From positions 1 to 39,775 of the forward strand of contig NCSJ02000373.1 of assembly GCA_002812745.2 (NCBI GenBank): DNA of 39,775 nucleotides, given 5' to 3'. This DNA is from Scytalidium lignicola (taxonomy: Eukaryota; Ascomycota; Leotiomycetes). Positions 1-11,681 of the stretch are shown in pieces; within the stretch, counting starts at the first letter, position 1, and each line of letters opens with the position of its first letter. The position numbers and the translations under genes are program-made. A model generated the notes under the pieces. That model was not told the origin of the DNA. It did no database searches and saw only the letters and a list, made by a program, of their open reading frames with translations.

Positions 1-541
1 GGGGGGGAGGGGAACTGAAAAATCTGGGGTTGGGCCAAAAGAGGGAAAGAAGTATTGAATTAGCGTGCGGGTACAGAAAATCTAAACTTTTTTTAATGGC
101 TCCTTTCCTGTGCCTTGCGCCTGTTGAGAGATGATGTTTGCGATTCTCCAATCCGCTTGCTGTCCCCTCTTTCTTTTTTCCCGGTCTTCATCGTCGTTCC
201 CAAGGTCAAAGACATCCTAACATCCCGGAGGAACGAAAACATCCCGCCGTCCATTCGCCGTGCCATTTTCTCCTTTTATCCCTTTGGATTGGGCACCATT
301 GGCGGCACCATTGGGCAGCGTTTTAGAAACTACTGAACTCGGCGTTGGTGGCGGTTGTGTGCCCTTTCTCGCTCAAAAGGCTATATTTCTCGCTCTCTTT
401 GCTGGGTTCGGGATCGTGATCTTCACTTACTTTGCTAGATGGATGTTTTTCGGACGTATAATGTAATATACCGAGGCTTGGGATGCGTATACACATACGT
501 AGGCACGAGGAGAAGAGACAAGAGGCAGATAGCACGGACCG

Positions 542-574
<33 letters not shown>

Positions 575-901
575 AGCATTCAAAATATACACCCGGTTTC
601 TAACGATTTTAACATTGTAAGCGTATCTACTTCAATAGACTCAACGAAAATAAGTTTGTGCAAAAGATCCGCGCCAAGATACCATATCCATAAGGGTAAT
701 TCCAAAATATCTCCCGCTATACGCCATCCTTAGTCACTCGCTCAAAGAAGGGTGATTGGTGCCCCCCCCCCCAAAGATGTGTCTGTATCTCAGTCATTCT
801 ATCAGCGAGTTCCTGATTAGTGTGGACCATTAACCGCAATAATCCAAAGTGCCATCAGCCATGAGTCTCACCCAGCGAGACTCTAAAGATCGTTTGATCG
901 A
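1..901. other. intergenic, downstream of the Opy2-like gene
   Basis: No supportable gene. The open frames here are short, overlap one another and show no recognisable domain. The stretch holds an (AC)n microsatellite at 544-568 and a C-run near 763-771. It includes the 3' flank of the minus-strand Opy2-like gene, which ends at 902. Confidence 0.6.
544..568. repeat. (AC)12 microsatellite
   Basis: An uninterrupted AC dinucleotide tract of about 12 units lies in intergenic DNA. On the minus strand it reads as a Val/Cys-alternating open frame, which is a repeat artefact. Confidence 0.95.
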
Positions 902-2140
902 TTAGTCACGCACTGCATGCTCATCTCCAAAAGGGGTGCCTTCGATTTTGTCGTTAGTCTCGCCGTCATGTGCCTTTCCGGCTGGCTCCTCGGTCAGGGC
1001 ACCGAGGCTATGCGTGCTTGCTTGACGTGTTGGTGGGTCTGAGAAGGGTCCTTGTGATATGGCAGGTGTATCATCAATAATGGTAATGGCATTCGAATCT
1101 CGAGTGGGTGAATTCTTTGCAGAGACCGCTTCATCTTCGGCTGAAAGGCTTTCGGAGGACTTCTTCTTTGGTGCAATATTGACTTTAATGACTTGAGGTC
1201 TCATTGGAGTGGCAGTGGCAGCACTGGCGCTGTTTACAAACGTGGAACCCACACTGAATGCTGGACTTGGAGGTCCGGCCGGGCCATATTTGCCATAGTC
1301 GACGGTGGGAACAGGTGGTGTAGTGTCACCTGCTGTGGTGCCAGTACCAGATTTGACGCTGACGATGGCTGGCTTTCCTCTGATAACTGTTGCCGACGCT
1401 GATGCTACAACTGCATTCTTGCCATAGATAGTGGAAGCAACACTGTTTCTTGCGAACGACGTTCTATCGCTGATACCAGAGTACGTTGAGTCTCGAAGAT
1501 CGCCCGGCATGAAGAAGTGCTCATGTTCAAATCTTGGTGTGCCGGAATCAGAGAGCGCAATAGGAATCGGAGGAACAGGCGGAACAAGAAGTCCTGGAGT
1601 GGATGGTGTAGATCTGTTTGTAACGCCAGGAATATACGCAATCTGGATGACATTGGAAGCCCGGGTGAGTACTGTAGATGCCATAGATGCCACCGTATGC
1701 GTAGAAGCCCTTGCATCCCGTCGCATGGTGAAATCCTTCTCTGCCACTGTTTCCTCTCCTTCTTCCCACTCCTGCTGATACTTTCCTCTTCTCGGCTTGA
1801 CGAAGAATCTCCACACAAGGTAAGAGATTGCGGCGATGGCTATGACACCGCCAATTACACCTCCAGCAATGGCTCCTACATTTGGGCCGCTTGAGCCTTG
1901 AGAGCTTGGAGCCGACTGGATAGGTGCAGCTATGCAAACGGTCTTTTGACAGGCTTCGCAGGTAGGCGGAACAAGAGAACAGACTTGTCCATCAGGACAA
2001 TCTGGACAAGAAGGGGTACTATCAGAACATCCTGAAACGCAGCGTCGGAAGAGGTGGTCGAATGACACTATCAATCACTGGTTAGTCAACTGAAGAGTTG
2101 CTAGAATCCAAAAATACCCACTTGCACCGTAAGACGCCAT
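902..2140 (-). CDS. OPY2: Opy2-like membrane anchor of the HOG/MAPK pathway
   Basis: Two exons, 2140-2122 and 2067-902, joined across a 54-nt intron (2121-2068; donor GTGGGT, branch CTAAC 13 nt before the acceptor). They encode 394 aa. Seen: an extracellular N-terminal module with eight cysteines at about residues 16, 20, 27, 30, 36, 43, 46 and 51 in the CPxCPxGxxC style of the Opy2 domain, one Gly/Ala/Ile-rich transmembrane helix at about 70-95 followed by a basic stop-transfer stretch (KPRRGK), then a long Ser/Thr/Pro-rich cytoplasmic tail. There is no classical signal peptide, as expected for this family. Known: Opy2 anchors the adaptor Ste50 at the plasma membrane to activate Ste11 in osmotic and filamentation signalling. 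Inferred: the same role here. The short first exon was chosen because the splice keeps frame and gives the usual brief N-terminus before the Cys module; the unspliced start just inside exon 2 is the alternative. The gene is head-to-head with the chitin synthase. Confidence 0.85.
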
Positions 2141-4505
2141 GGTGCGCGAATACCTCAGGCAGCAGCTAAGGAATCGATGGAGAGGATATGCGCTTAGAAT
2201 GATGCTCTCGAGATCACTGTTCTCTGATGTGAACAATAGGTATGTTGACGCACAATTCGTGTTCAGTCGATTGCTTGGGCTAGATGCGTAATCGTCCTTC
2301 ACTTAAGATATGCTGCTCAACAGCGGTCGTAAAATTGAAAAAACAAGAGAGTATTTGAAGCGTAACACAGATATCGTAGTATCTAGTGTCGTGATAAGCG
2401 GCGCGGATGGAAAGGAAGGGAGTGAGAAATGCGGCAGGTTACCGGTTGTGAAGTCGACGACGCTGCGGTCGCACGCAGGAAATAAGGCGATGAGTAACGA
2501 ACGTAATAGAGAACGAGCTCTGAGAATGGAATTGGATAGATCGATATCGATCGACTACATCGACATCGGGAGGGAAGTGTAGAGGAATCGAGGGGGTTGA
2601 TGATTGGGGTGGTGCCGATGAATTGATTGATGGAGGACGGCGAGTGAAGATCAGAGAACATGTTGGTCTGGAAGAGCGAGCGGGATATTGAGGGTCGTTG
2701 CAGGAGTCGGTGCTAAGGCAATTTCAGGCTAGAGCAGGGATAGCGACAGGGGGCCAAGAGAATCCAGACTGTCAGCAGTTATTTATGCCGCGATGACGAA
2801 CCCGTGGCCCAATCTCCTCTCAATAACCGACCTTGCTGAAATTGCTGCATGATTCATATCCATGACTAGATAAACACTCATAAAAACACTCATGTAAACT
2901 ATAATGCCATTATCATGGAGGTTCTGTTTTGTTCTTCGTTTATTTCGTTTGTTTATTCAATCATTTCGGCGCACCCAGGATGGTTCGGGGGATGAACCTG
3001 TTTCCGCTCTCATGAACCACTTCATTTTTCCTGAGAGCCAGTAACAAAAATAAAAATCAATATCGACGCATCAGACATTGTGGGCCTGCTAAGGATGAAG
3101 AACAGAATACACATCTGGTATAAAATGAGTAAAGTCGCTGTGCCAACACTTCTTTGCCAGCTCGATTTATTCCTAACTTAACTTACCCCTTAAACCCGAT
3201 GACCAACCAAATTGGTCATGTGATAGTCACGTGAAAACACTTCCTAGATACAATTTACTAATTTCCCATAAGGAGCGAATAGCATCTTCCAAGCTCATAA
3301 ACAAACACGTGCGACGATGTTGTGCTTTCCTCCGGTTCGTGTTTAAGTTGAGTTTCGTCAGATGTCCAGTACCTGTTTTGCTGCTCAAATCTCACCAAGG
3401 ACAGGTCTATGTGTCTATATCTGGAGATCTCACCTTGCTACAAACCAGTGATATGGAATTGCCATTTCTAATAAAGATGTTCATTCTTGATAGACTGAAC
3501 TAAACCTTCGATGCGCTTTCATCTATTTGTTTGCATAATTACCTTGCGATGTCTCTAGCTTGTGCCACAGCGCGGGCGGAGTAGGGGACATTAGTGAAGA
3601 CCCTGACTGTATTTTTAGAAGTTCAGCTCCACAAATCTGCCAAGACAAACGTTAAAAAAAAAGTTAATGAACTGCACAAGGGCCGTTGTAGAAATGCAAG
3701 GCTTTGCTAAGCTGCAGCTCACCATTACAGTAAAATAGTTAATCGATCAGCTACTTTAACAGTGTCTGCTCAACCTGTAGAGCCTTCGTTGCTGCAATGT
3801 CTCTAGAATCAGGGGAAATGTTGCGCTGACGAACACGTATTCATAATTGCTCGTAATGGATCCAAGGTGGAGGTCGATCTTTGTAGGGTTCTCCTGAAAC
3901 AGCGGGCCGCTTTATGGACCAACGGGAGCCATCAAGTTGAAACTGCAGAGGATGTAAGTATGGAGCGACTCTTGAAAAGGGAGTGCAAAGGGGGAAATAT
4001 CTTTCAAGAAAATGAAAATTTTCGAGGAGATCAATTCGTATCTCGACCTGGGCAAGATAATCGCCGTAAGACGACATCTCCCTTTCGGTTGAGGCGCAGG
4101 CGGGCTGTGATGCACTGGAGTATATTTACTTTTCGCCTCGCGCTCCTAAAACAGGCAACATCTGCCACAGTGCATCAGTGCTGACCTAAACACTAAGCCA
4201 CATCAGAAAGACTAGCTGAGCCAACTCTCCTTAGGAATATATTGGAGATCTCTCCTCTTTTTTTCCCAATCCCTTCAACAATAACCTTAACCTTGGATAT
4301 CGTCTCCAGGCCTCCTCGGGCTCAAACATCTCCTGGGAGCTCAAAGAGACAGGTGACGTCGACGGCTTTTTTCTGGTGCTGCTTGATTCCCGATCAACAC
4401 CGCCAGCGACCTCCCGTTCACATTTTCCAACCACCATCTTCAGCTAAGACATTTAACCATCAACGTCAACGTCTTTCATCCTAGTATTAGTCTCATTTTG
4501 CCATC
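2141..4505. other. 2.4 kb divergent intergenic/promoter region
   Basis: No supportable gene. It lies between the divergent Opy2-like and chitin synthase starts, so it probably carries both promoters and leaders. The last 250 bases before 4506 are C/T-rich (for example 4246-4290), a common fungal initiator context. Also present: a 14-bp palindrome at 2539-2552, a clustered inverted repeat plus E-box at 3199-3234, and a CRE-like TGACGTC at 4354-4360. The short open frames (maximum about 105 codons) resemble nothing known to me. Confidence 0.6.
3199..3234. promoter_or_regulatory. inverted repeat with CCAAT core next to a TCACGTGA E-box
   Basis: Perfect 8-bp arms (ATGACCAA at 3199-3206, TTGGTCAT at 3212-3219) flank a 5-nt spacer. 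The right arm with the spacer end contains an inverted CCAAT. Eight bases further on lies the palindrome TCACGTGA at 3227-3234, a bHLH (Cbf1/Pho4-type) core. The location between two divergent genes fits a regulatory module; the binding factors are inferred only. Confidence 0.35.
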
Positions 4506-7440
4506 ATGTCGCATCCCCAAGGCTATGATGAGCATTCGCTGCAGGATCTTCCACCTGCCTCAACTGTAAGCTACCTCCTATTAAAGCCGATTTCTTTGAC
4601 ATGATATTAATGACGTCTCTTGCCGCAGTATCACCTACCTCCACAGCACGAAGAAGAAGATGGCAGTCTCCCTCTTCTCCAAGAACCTGGCCAATATCCG
4701 CAACGATCGCCGTCTCCCGGCCATCCCAATCCATTTGATCACAGTGCCTTAGGAGCCGACATCAACAGGCCAGTGTCAACGGCATATAGTCTAACAGAGA
4801 CATACAGTGTCCCTGGAGGCGGTGCTGCACCTGTACCATATAACAGCGAGTTTGGATATAACAACGAAAATCCATATGGAGGGCGTGCAGCATCACCTTA
4901 CGCACGCTCTGAGACCGACTCTACAGAGGCATGGCGGAAGCGACAAGCTCCCGGTGGTGGTGGTGCTGGTGGTGGTCTTCGACGTTTTGCGACCAGAAAA
5001 GTAAAGCTTGTTCAAGGTAGCGTCCTGAGTGTCGACCATCCAGTTCCCAGTGCTATCAAGAACGCCGTGGAAGAGAAGTATAGAAATGATTTGGAAGGTG
5101 GCAGTGAAGAATTTACCCACATGAGATACACTGCAGCAACGTGCGATCCCGATGAATTCACGCTGAAAAATGGCTACAATCTGCGCCCTGCTATGTACAA
5201 CAGACACACAGAACTCCTCATCGCTATCACATATTACAACGAGGACAAGATCTTGACGGCCCGTACACTCCACGGTGTTATGCAAAATATTCGCGACATT
5301 GTACACCTCAAAAAGTCGGATTTCTGGCACAGAGGAGGTCCAGCTTGGCAAAAGATTGTGGTTGCTCTCGTTTTTGATGGAATTGATCCTTGTGACAAAG
5401 AGACACTCGACCTTCTCGCAACTGTTGGTATTTACCAAGATGGTGTTATGAAGAAGGATGTCGATGGTAAGGAGACAGTGGCACATGTCTTTGAGTACAC
5501 CACACAGGTGTCCGTAACTGCATCTCAACAACTCATTCGTCCACGTCCAGCTCCAGATGATGCCAACAACTTACCACCCGTTCAGATGATTTTCTGTCTC
5601 AAGCAAAAGAACAGCAAAAAGATCAATTCTCATCGTTGGCTGTTTAATGCTTTCGGACGAATTCTGAACCCCGAAGTCTGCATTTTGCTTGACGCAGGTA
5701 CTAAACCAGGCCCAAGGTCTCTATTGTACCTTTGGGAAGGATTCTACAATGACAAAGATCTTGGAGGTGCTTGCGGTGAAATTCATGCTATGTTAGGCAA
5801 GAATGGGAAAAAGCTACTGAATCCTTTGGTAGCGGGTCAGAACTTTGAGTACAAGATCAGTAACATTCTCGACAAGCCACTTGAAAGTTCGTTTGGTTAT
5901 GTCAGTGTGTTGCCCGGAGCTTTTTCCGCATACCGTTTCCGTGCCATCATGGGACGACCTCTGGAGCAATACTTCCACGGTGATCACACACTTTCTAAGA
6001 AACTAGGTAAGAAGGGAATTGAGGGAATGAATATCTTCAAGAAGAATATGTTCTTGGCCGAGGACAGAATTTTGTGCTTCGAATTGGTAGCCAAGGCTGG
6101 ATCTAAATGGCATCTGAAATACATTAAGGCAGCCAAGGGAGAAACGGATGTCCCAGAAGGTGCTGCTGAATTTATTGGTCAGCGTAGAAGATGGCTGAAC
6201 GGATCTTTTGCCGCCGGTATATATTCAATTATGCATTTCGGTCGAATGTGAGTGTAGTCCATTTTGGCAGAGACGACTGTTCTTTTCTAACGATCTTTCT
6301 TAGGTACAAGAGTGGCCATAACCTTATTCGGTTGTTCTTTTTGCATATCCAGTTGGTATACAACATTTTCAACAATCTTCTAGCATGGTTCTCTTTGGCA
6401 TCTTACTTCTTAACTACCGTCGTTATCATGGACCTCGTAGGCAACCCAGTTGCGGCATCAGATACGACCGCTCCACATACGGGCTGGCCTTTCGGTAATA
6501 CTGCAACACCCATTTTCAATACTATTTTGAAGGTTTTATATCTTGGATTCCTGATGATACAGTTTATCTTGGCCTTGGGAAATAGACCTAAGGGATCTAA
6601 AGTGACATACCTTATGTCATTTTGCGTTTTCGGATTGATTCAGGCATATGTCATAGTCTTATCAATGTACTTGGTGGTTCGTGCTTTCACCTCGCCGTCA
6701 TCCTCAAAGATCCAGACCGATAGCGTCGGCGACTTCTTCAAAAGCTTTTTCGGTTCATCTAGCAGCGCAGGTACTGGTATCATCCTTCTCGCCTTGGCCG
6801 CTACCTTTGGTTTGTACTTCGTTGCGTCTTTCATGTACCTTGACCCATGGCACATGTTCACCTCCTTCGGCCAGTACATGTTTCTGCAGTCTTCATACAT
6901 CAACGTCCTCATGGTTTACGCTTTCAGCAATTGGCACGATGTTTCTTGGGGTACTAAAGGTTCAGATAAGGCGGATGTTCTGCCTTCTGCACAAACGAAG
7001 AAAGATGAGGGGAAAGCAGTCATCATTGAAGAAATCGATAGGCCACAAGAGGATATTGATAGTCAATTCGAATCAACCGTCAAGCGAGCGCTTGCTCCTT
7101 ACGTGCCACCAAAGGAGGACGAGAGCAAGACATTGGAGGATTCATACAAATCTTTCCGAACGAAGCTTCTGATCAGCTGGATTTCCATGAATGGTTTGTT
7201 GGCTTCTATTATTGTCAGCGACGTCTTTGATAAATTTGGATTCGGAGTAAGTATTTCCTTAAGTCTCACGAGAATAGGTTTTGAATATTAACAACCTTCT
7301 AGGACAGTGCTCAAGTACGTACTGCTCGGTTTTTCACAGTCTTGCTATACAGCGTGGTTGCCCTTTCTATGGTTCGTTTTATCGGGTGTATGTGGTTCCT
7401 TGGAGTATCAGGTATCATGTGTTGTTTCAAGCGACGCTAG
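4506..7440 (+). CDS. chitin synthase, division 1, class III type
   Basis: Four exons: 4506-4565, 4629-6247, 6304-7246 and 7303-7440. All have GT-AG introns of 56-63 nt and consistent phase, giving 919 aa, a normal length for class III. It polymerises UDP-GlcNAc into chitin at the plasma membrane. Seen in order: a Pro/Gln/Gly-rich cytosolic N-terminus, the chitin-synthase N-terminal block (from [10 protein letters not shown] to [13 protein letters not shown]), the GT2 catalytic core with [16 protein letters not shown] (about residues 498-500) and QRRRW (about 538-542), then about seven membrane segments, and a final exon ending CCFKRR. All catalytic signatures are intact. Class III is judged from overall resemblance and the sequence around [16 protein letters not shown]; class I or II is less likely. 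The first exon (20 codons) is fixed by the ATG in a CATC-ATG context and by phase 0 into exon 2. A TGACGTC CRE-like box lies about 145 bp upstream of the ATG. Confidence 0.96.
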
Positions 7441-8712
7441 TATTCCACTTTGGGGCAGAAACTTCTGTGGGAACGACGTGCACGAAACTAATAAAAAAAA
7501 AGAGCAGCATGGTGTGTTATATTCTCTTGGCTCCTGTATTTCAATAGTGGGAAACGGTTTTCTAAAGCTCTGTAACATGTGGACGCCTTGTATCTCAGCG
7601 AAGTCTTCATTAAGCGGACTTCCTGAAAGTCCCTATGACATTGTCCTTGCTTTTCTGAAAATCACTGCGATGGTGGCGTCTTTCTCTATTTTTAAATGTC
7701 ATTGTAAAACGGCGAAGGCTGCTGGAATTCTTTTGTTTTTTAAAACCCCATTTATAGAAATTGAATACCCTATTCACTCAGTTGATCAAGTTTCACATTG
7801 TACTGCAGAGCTGTCGCCCCTCAACACCGATGTTAAGTCTAGTTGATATTGCTTCAAATCACTTGGTGGGCTAGATGTTTTCCGTGAAATAAAGCAGTTG
7901 TCTAGCTTTGGTTGGGGGACCTATCTGTGATATTGTTTCCTGTCTAGCAATATACTTGATATCTCCATCTTCATCTCCAGTCTGTCTGGGTCTTACGGAC
8001 TATGACTTTGATTAGAAGACGACCTATCTCTTTACTTTTGAAGTTGTTGAAATTATCATCTTACAGGAGTCAATCTATGCGTCTAAGCCTTCCATGGCCA
8101 TCTTTCTATGCAGAGAAATATAGCGTATTTGGCCTCTTGACTTCTTGCAATGGGAGCATGCTATTAGGCTTAGGGCAGGTCAGAAGTTGAATAGGCTATG
8201 TGTGGCTAGGAAGTTAATGGAGACATAGAACCTAAAGCAATCATTGTAGTATCTGTCTTGCTACTCTGTGTGGGAACGAATTGGATCACGGTTGATACAA
8301 GATCTATTGGCACACTCTAAGATCGATATATATCTAAACAGCTTCAACTTACTACAAAGTTGTGGTACTAAATATGCAGCTCTACTTATTTCTTCCATTC
8401 TTGCATGGATGCTATGTTGTGACCGTGAAATAAATACTGGCCACAACTCAAGTTCACTTAATCACAACCAGCCTTGATTTAACATCTTGAGCTTGACACC
8501 ACCTCATCAAAAGACAGGACACAGCAAACACAATAGTAACACGTGAGCTCCATTACCACCACACCATAACCAACCGAGTCTATCTTTTTTAACACGCGTT
8601 TTAATTAGTTTATTAACACCCGTCATCAACAGCCGAAGAATTCAATATTGTAAACTAATCAGCCACAATTCATATTCTCCAACATTTCCAAATCCTCGGG
8701 AAACGGCTAAAG
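7441..8712. other. intergenic between the chitin synthase and a possible gene start
   Basis: No supportable gene. The first part is chitin synthase 3' flank (an AATAAA lies near 7889). An open frame at 7307-7846 overlaps the real final exon out of frame and then runs on as noise. From about 8520 to 8712 the plus strand becomes rich in A and C without many Gs, the look of a fungal 5' leader, and leads into the ATG at 8713. Confidence 0.5.
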
Positions 8713-8944
8713 ATGCCAGAAAGTATTTCCAGATTCAGTAAGTAGCACAAACAGCTAAGACCTAGGCCCATTTTAGAGCCCTTGAATATAACTATTGGTT
8801 TTTTCCCCCACATTTGAACTACTTAATTTGTTTCCTTGATGGGGATTATGTCCCATTCTGAACTGTTCATTTTACTGTGATTACTCTGCTTACGGACAAG
8901 GGCAATAATTGCAGCAAATAACGTGCCAGCAAAGCTCGGAGACT
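8713..8944 (+). CDS. possible 5' end of an unrecognised gene (interrupted by an N)
   Basis: An A/C-rich leader is followed by ATG in the context CTAAAGATGCC. A 25-nt first exon (8713-8737) ends at a perfect GTAAGT donor. A candidate acceptor (TTGCAG, ending 8914) keeps the frame into an exon reading TNNVPAKLGD, giving MPESISRF-TNNVPAKLGD in total. The frame then hits an N at 8945 followed by a G homopolymer of unsure length, after which a stop or further splicing cannot be judged. I do not recognise the product. The case rests on leader composition, donor quality and phase, so it may be spurious. Confidence 0.3.
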
Positions 8945-9530
8945 NGGGGGGGGTTTAGAAGAAAAGGTAGGGTGGATAAATTAGCACACACCCCTGGTGC
9001 TTGGAAAAAAAGAAAAGTGGGTGTGCTCATTTCCCGTCGCTTTTTCTTGGTTTTTAATATTGCCTTCTCTCGTTCTCACTGTCTTGGCAAATAAACAGGG
9101 AAAAAAACTAACTCTCTCCTGAAAATAAACGAGATCATATACACGAACTTACACAGTATATGAAAATACACGTGAAGTTTGTAGAAACATTGGAAAACAG
9201 TTCATCTGAAATTCAACTTTATGGTTATCTCATTTTATGCAACTCACAAAACGAAACCATCCTGTTTTATGTGCTCGCTTAATGCGCTGATCTTATGGCT
9301 TGGATTATGCATGTAATAATGCAAGAACCAACAAAAAGTCAGGTACCCGAAGTTAAATTACGGCAAAAACCAACTTATGCAAGATCGGCGTCAGCCGTCC
9401 CGTCAGCCCAAGAACTTGTTTGGGAGAGAGAGAGAGGAGAGCTAGATGAACTCGTGAGAATCGTAACTAAGGAGCCATCACCGTTTGTAACATCATACTT
9501 CTGTATTTACCTCCTCTTAATCCAATTAGG

Positions 9531-9563
9531 ACAGTGACAGTGACAGTGACAATGATGATGACA
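9531..9563. repeat. imperfect (ACAGTG)n / (ATG)n tract
   Basis: ACAGTG units repeat about three and a half times and pass into GATGATGA units. This is simple-sequence DNA in a gene-free stretch. Confidence 0.8.
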
Positions 9564-9828
9564 ACATTAAACTGCAAAAATATAAACCGCCACGAACAGA
9601 TACATGGAAGGGNAAAAAAAGGAATGTGGAAATTACCTAGCGCCTTCATGGCCACTGCCCTCTTATCCGCCGAAAGATCCTATCTAAAGAAGAAAGATCT
9701 AATAATTAGATCAAGGAAAGATAGGAAAAGCCTAGTTCGCCGACGGCAAGAGTAGTACGGGAAGGCCTGGAACCAAACCCTCTATACAATACCACAGTAC
9801 AGCAGGATACCAGTATCTCCAGCAGCCC

Positions 9829-9854
9829 GACTGACTGACTGACTGACCGACTGA
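9829..9854. repeat. (GACT)n tetranucleotide tract
   Basis: GACT repeats about six times with one G-to-C variant unit. It lies about 45 bp before the GTACAGTA cluster at 9897-9912. The same unit appears in complement orientation (CAGT) at 38429-38454. Confidence 0.9.
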
Positions 9855-9896
9855 AATCGCTGAAACACTGCGATATAAAACCGCATACGAGGGGAA

Positions 9897-9912
9897 GTAC
9901 AGTACAGTACAG
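9897..9912. repeat. GTACAGTACAGTACAG tandem cluster
   Basis: Pentamer-spaced copies of GTACA(G) give two overlapping exact GTACAGTA 8-mers. It is one of many copies of this motif in the window's non-coding DNA. Confidence 0.9.
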
Positions 9913-10971
9913 CAACATGTTTCGTCCAACGGCCCGAAGTTTAGTTTAGTTTCAGAAAACAAAGATTTGAGACGAACACCCTGAACGTCAGTGTTTCAAG
10001 AGCAAATCAATTTTTTACATCACAATTAACTGAAGAATCACCATATCACTCACACACATGCAAAGTGGAAAGGAAACTTAAAAAGATGGTATAGAACGTA
10101 AATATTATCCGCTGAGCCAAAACTTGAGCCTCTCCCCCAAAATAACGGAGTCAAAAAATTTCAAACTCTTTCCCGCTCGGACAATTTTCTCTTTGTTTGG
10201 GGGGGATTCGAGTTACATACATCTTGAAAAGCACAGTGAGATTGAGATATAGGAGTAGATAAAAGTAGTTTTTGAAGTGATAAAATTTTCCATATCTTCT
10301 CGAATGTCCCCTCCAAAGGGAAGCGAAAAAAAGCGTTGTTGCAATTATTCCATATTTCATAAAAGAGGCCCAATAAACACGCCCAACATTAAAGATCATT
10401 AGAGTCAAAAGAAAAAAATCTATAGACGTGACCACGAAGCGAACAATCCCCAAGGAACAAAGCAGCAGACCAAGTTTTTCAGGTGGAACAAAAGGTTGTA
10501 AGTTGTATTGAAAAGTAACCTGAACCGAAAGACGAGATAATCCTCCACTCAAGCCACCACAGGCAACCTCCTGTATATTNAAAAACTCTCGCGACACCTG
10601 AAGTGGACCGCACACTTCGGGGGATCAGGTATGCTGATTGAGTATGAAACACAGCAATGCTACATACAGCAACAAACAAATACAAGAAAAGGATGCGCAA
10701 GACCGTGCCATGCGTGGTCATCAAAGCTTTTTAACATATTGAACACTCGGAAAACAATGACACCATGGAGCAAAGCATTGAAAGACAACACCAATATATT
10801 AAGGAATCCCCGGAAGGATTAGTACCCAGAGTTTATAAATCATCCCCACAACACCCGATCCTCAACTCCCCCGTTGTCCAACCGCGCGACTCCCGCCATG
10901 AAATCACACCCAGTAGAAACCATCGTGTAACTCATAACAGTAGATTGTGCGACAGGAAGCACGAAGGGCGC

Positions 10972-11681
10972 TTACAAGATGTAAGCAGCGAGGCCGAGGA
11001 GACCAGCAAGGCCAGCACCGGAAGCAACGACGACACGGTTACCGCTGTTAGCTGGGAGGAATGGAGTGCTGGAAGCGCTTGGGACACCGGCACCAGTGCC
11101 AACAGCAACTGGAGCAGAGGTGGTGGCAGCTGGTGGAGCTGGAGCAGCTGGGCCAGTGCTGTTAACGTAGACTGGGGGAGCAGCTGGGGCAGATGGACTA
11201 AAATGAAGCAGGTTAGCGATTAGGTTCTTGGTTCAGTACGAGTTAAAATCAGTCGGGGAGTACCAGGTGGAGCAGTACACTGAGCTGTAGGTAGTAACTG
11301 GCTTGACAACAGTGCATGGGCAGTTGGTGATGGTCAAGGTGGTAGCCTAAAGGATTTAATTAGCAATTGATTCTAGTCGTTGTATACATATTCATGATGG
11401 TTGACAGCAGTCGAGTCGCGTCAGAGCTAATGCTGTCGAGCTGGTTTTGCTGTGTGCATTAAATCTGTCGTCTCCGAACCGCTGTCAAGCACCTTTGACT
11501 GCTGGTTGCTCACCTCAGAAACGGTGTAGGTAACGCCGTTGAAGGAGACCTCGGTGGCCTCAGGGCAGACGGTGGTGTAGGCAGTGTGGACCTCAGTTGT
11601 GTAGACAACGGTTCCGTTGTAGTGGGCGGAAGCACCAGCAACCAGAGCGGAAGCGGCAACGAAGAGAGTGGTGAACTGCAT
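10972..11681 (-). CDS. small secreted GPI-anchored cell-wall protein, Ccg-6-like
   Basis: Three exons on the minus strand, 11681-11514, 11346-11264 and 11197-10972, with introns of 167 and 66 nt in good phase, encode 158 aa. Seen: a signal peptide (MQFTTLFVAASALVAGASA, cleavage about residue 19), an N-glycosylation site at N22, a Thr/Tyr-rich domain with VCPEATEVSFNGVTYTV, the cysteine pattern NCPCTV...YCSTC, an Ala/Pro/Val/Ser-rich linker, and a C-terminal GPI signal (NSGNRVVVASGAGLAG followed by a hydrophobic end). This layout matches fungal clock-controlled protein 6 and related cell-wall proteins. Inferred: a cell-surface structural or conidial wall protein; no enzyme activity is expected. 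Strong codon bias (GCT, ACC, GTC) suggests high expression. The family name is less certain than the GPI/cell-wall nature. Confidence 0.85.

Larger units (their letters stand above)
8945..10971. other. gene-free, low-complexity intergenic region
   Basis: No supportable gene apart from a possible continuation of the candidate at 8713. It contains three single Ns (8945, 9613, 10580), a GTGACA-type repeat at 9531-9563, a GACT tetranucleotide tract at 9829-9854 and a GTACAGTA cluster at 9897-9912. The right edge (about 10740-10971) is the 3' flank of the minus-strand GPI-protein gene. Confidence 0.55.

Noticed and set aside
323..592. 89-codon minus frame with alternating Cys-Val
   Set aside because: It is a translation of the (AC)n microsatellite.
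1193..1937. Several plus and minus frames of 69-137 codons
   Set aside because: They are out-of-frame or antisense shadows of the Opy2-like gene.
4893..5531. 212-codon minus frame
   Set aside because: It is antisense to exon 2 of the chitin synthase, whose catalytic motifs are intact.
7307..7846. 179-codon plus frame after the chitin synthase
   Set aside because: It begins inside the true last exon in another frame; in the correct frame the last exon ends FKRR-stop at 7440, matching the family's C-terminus.
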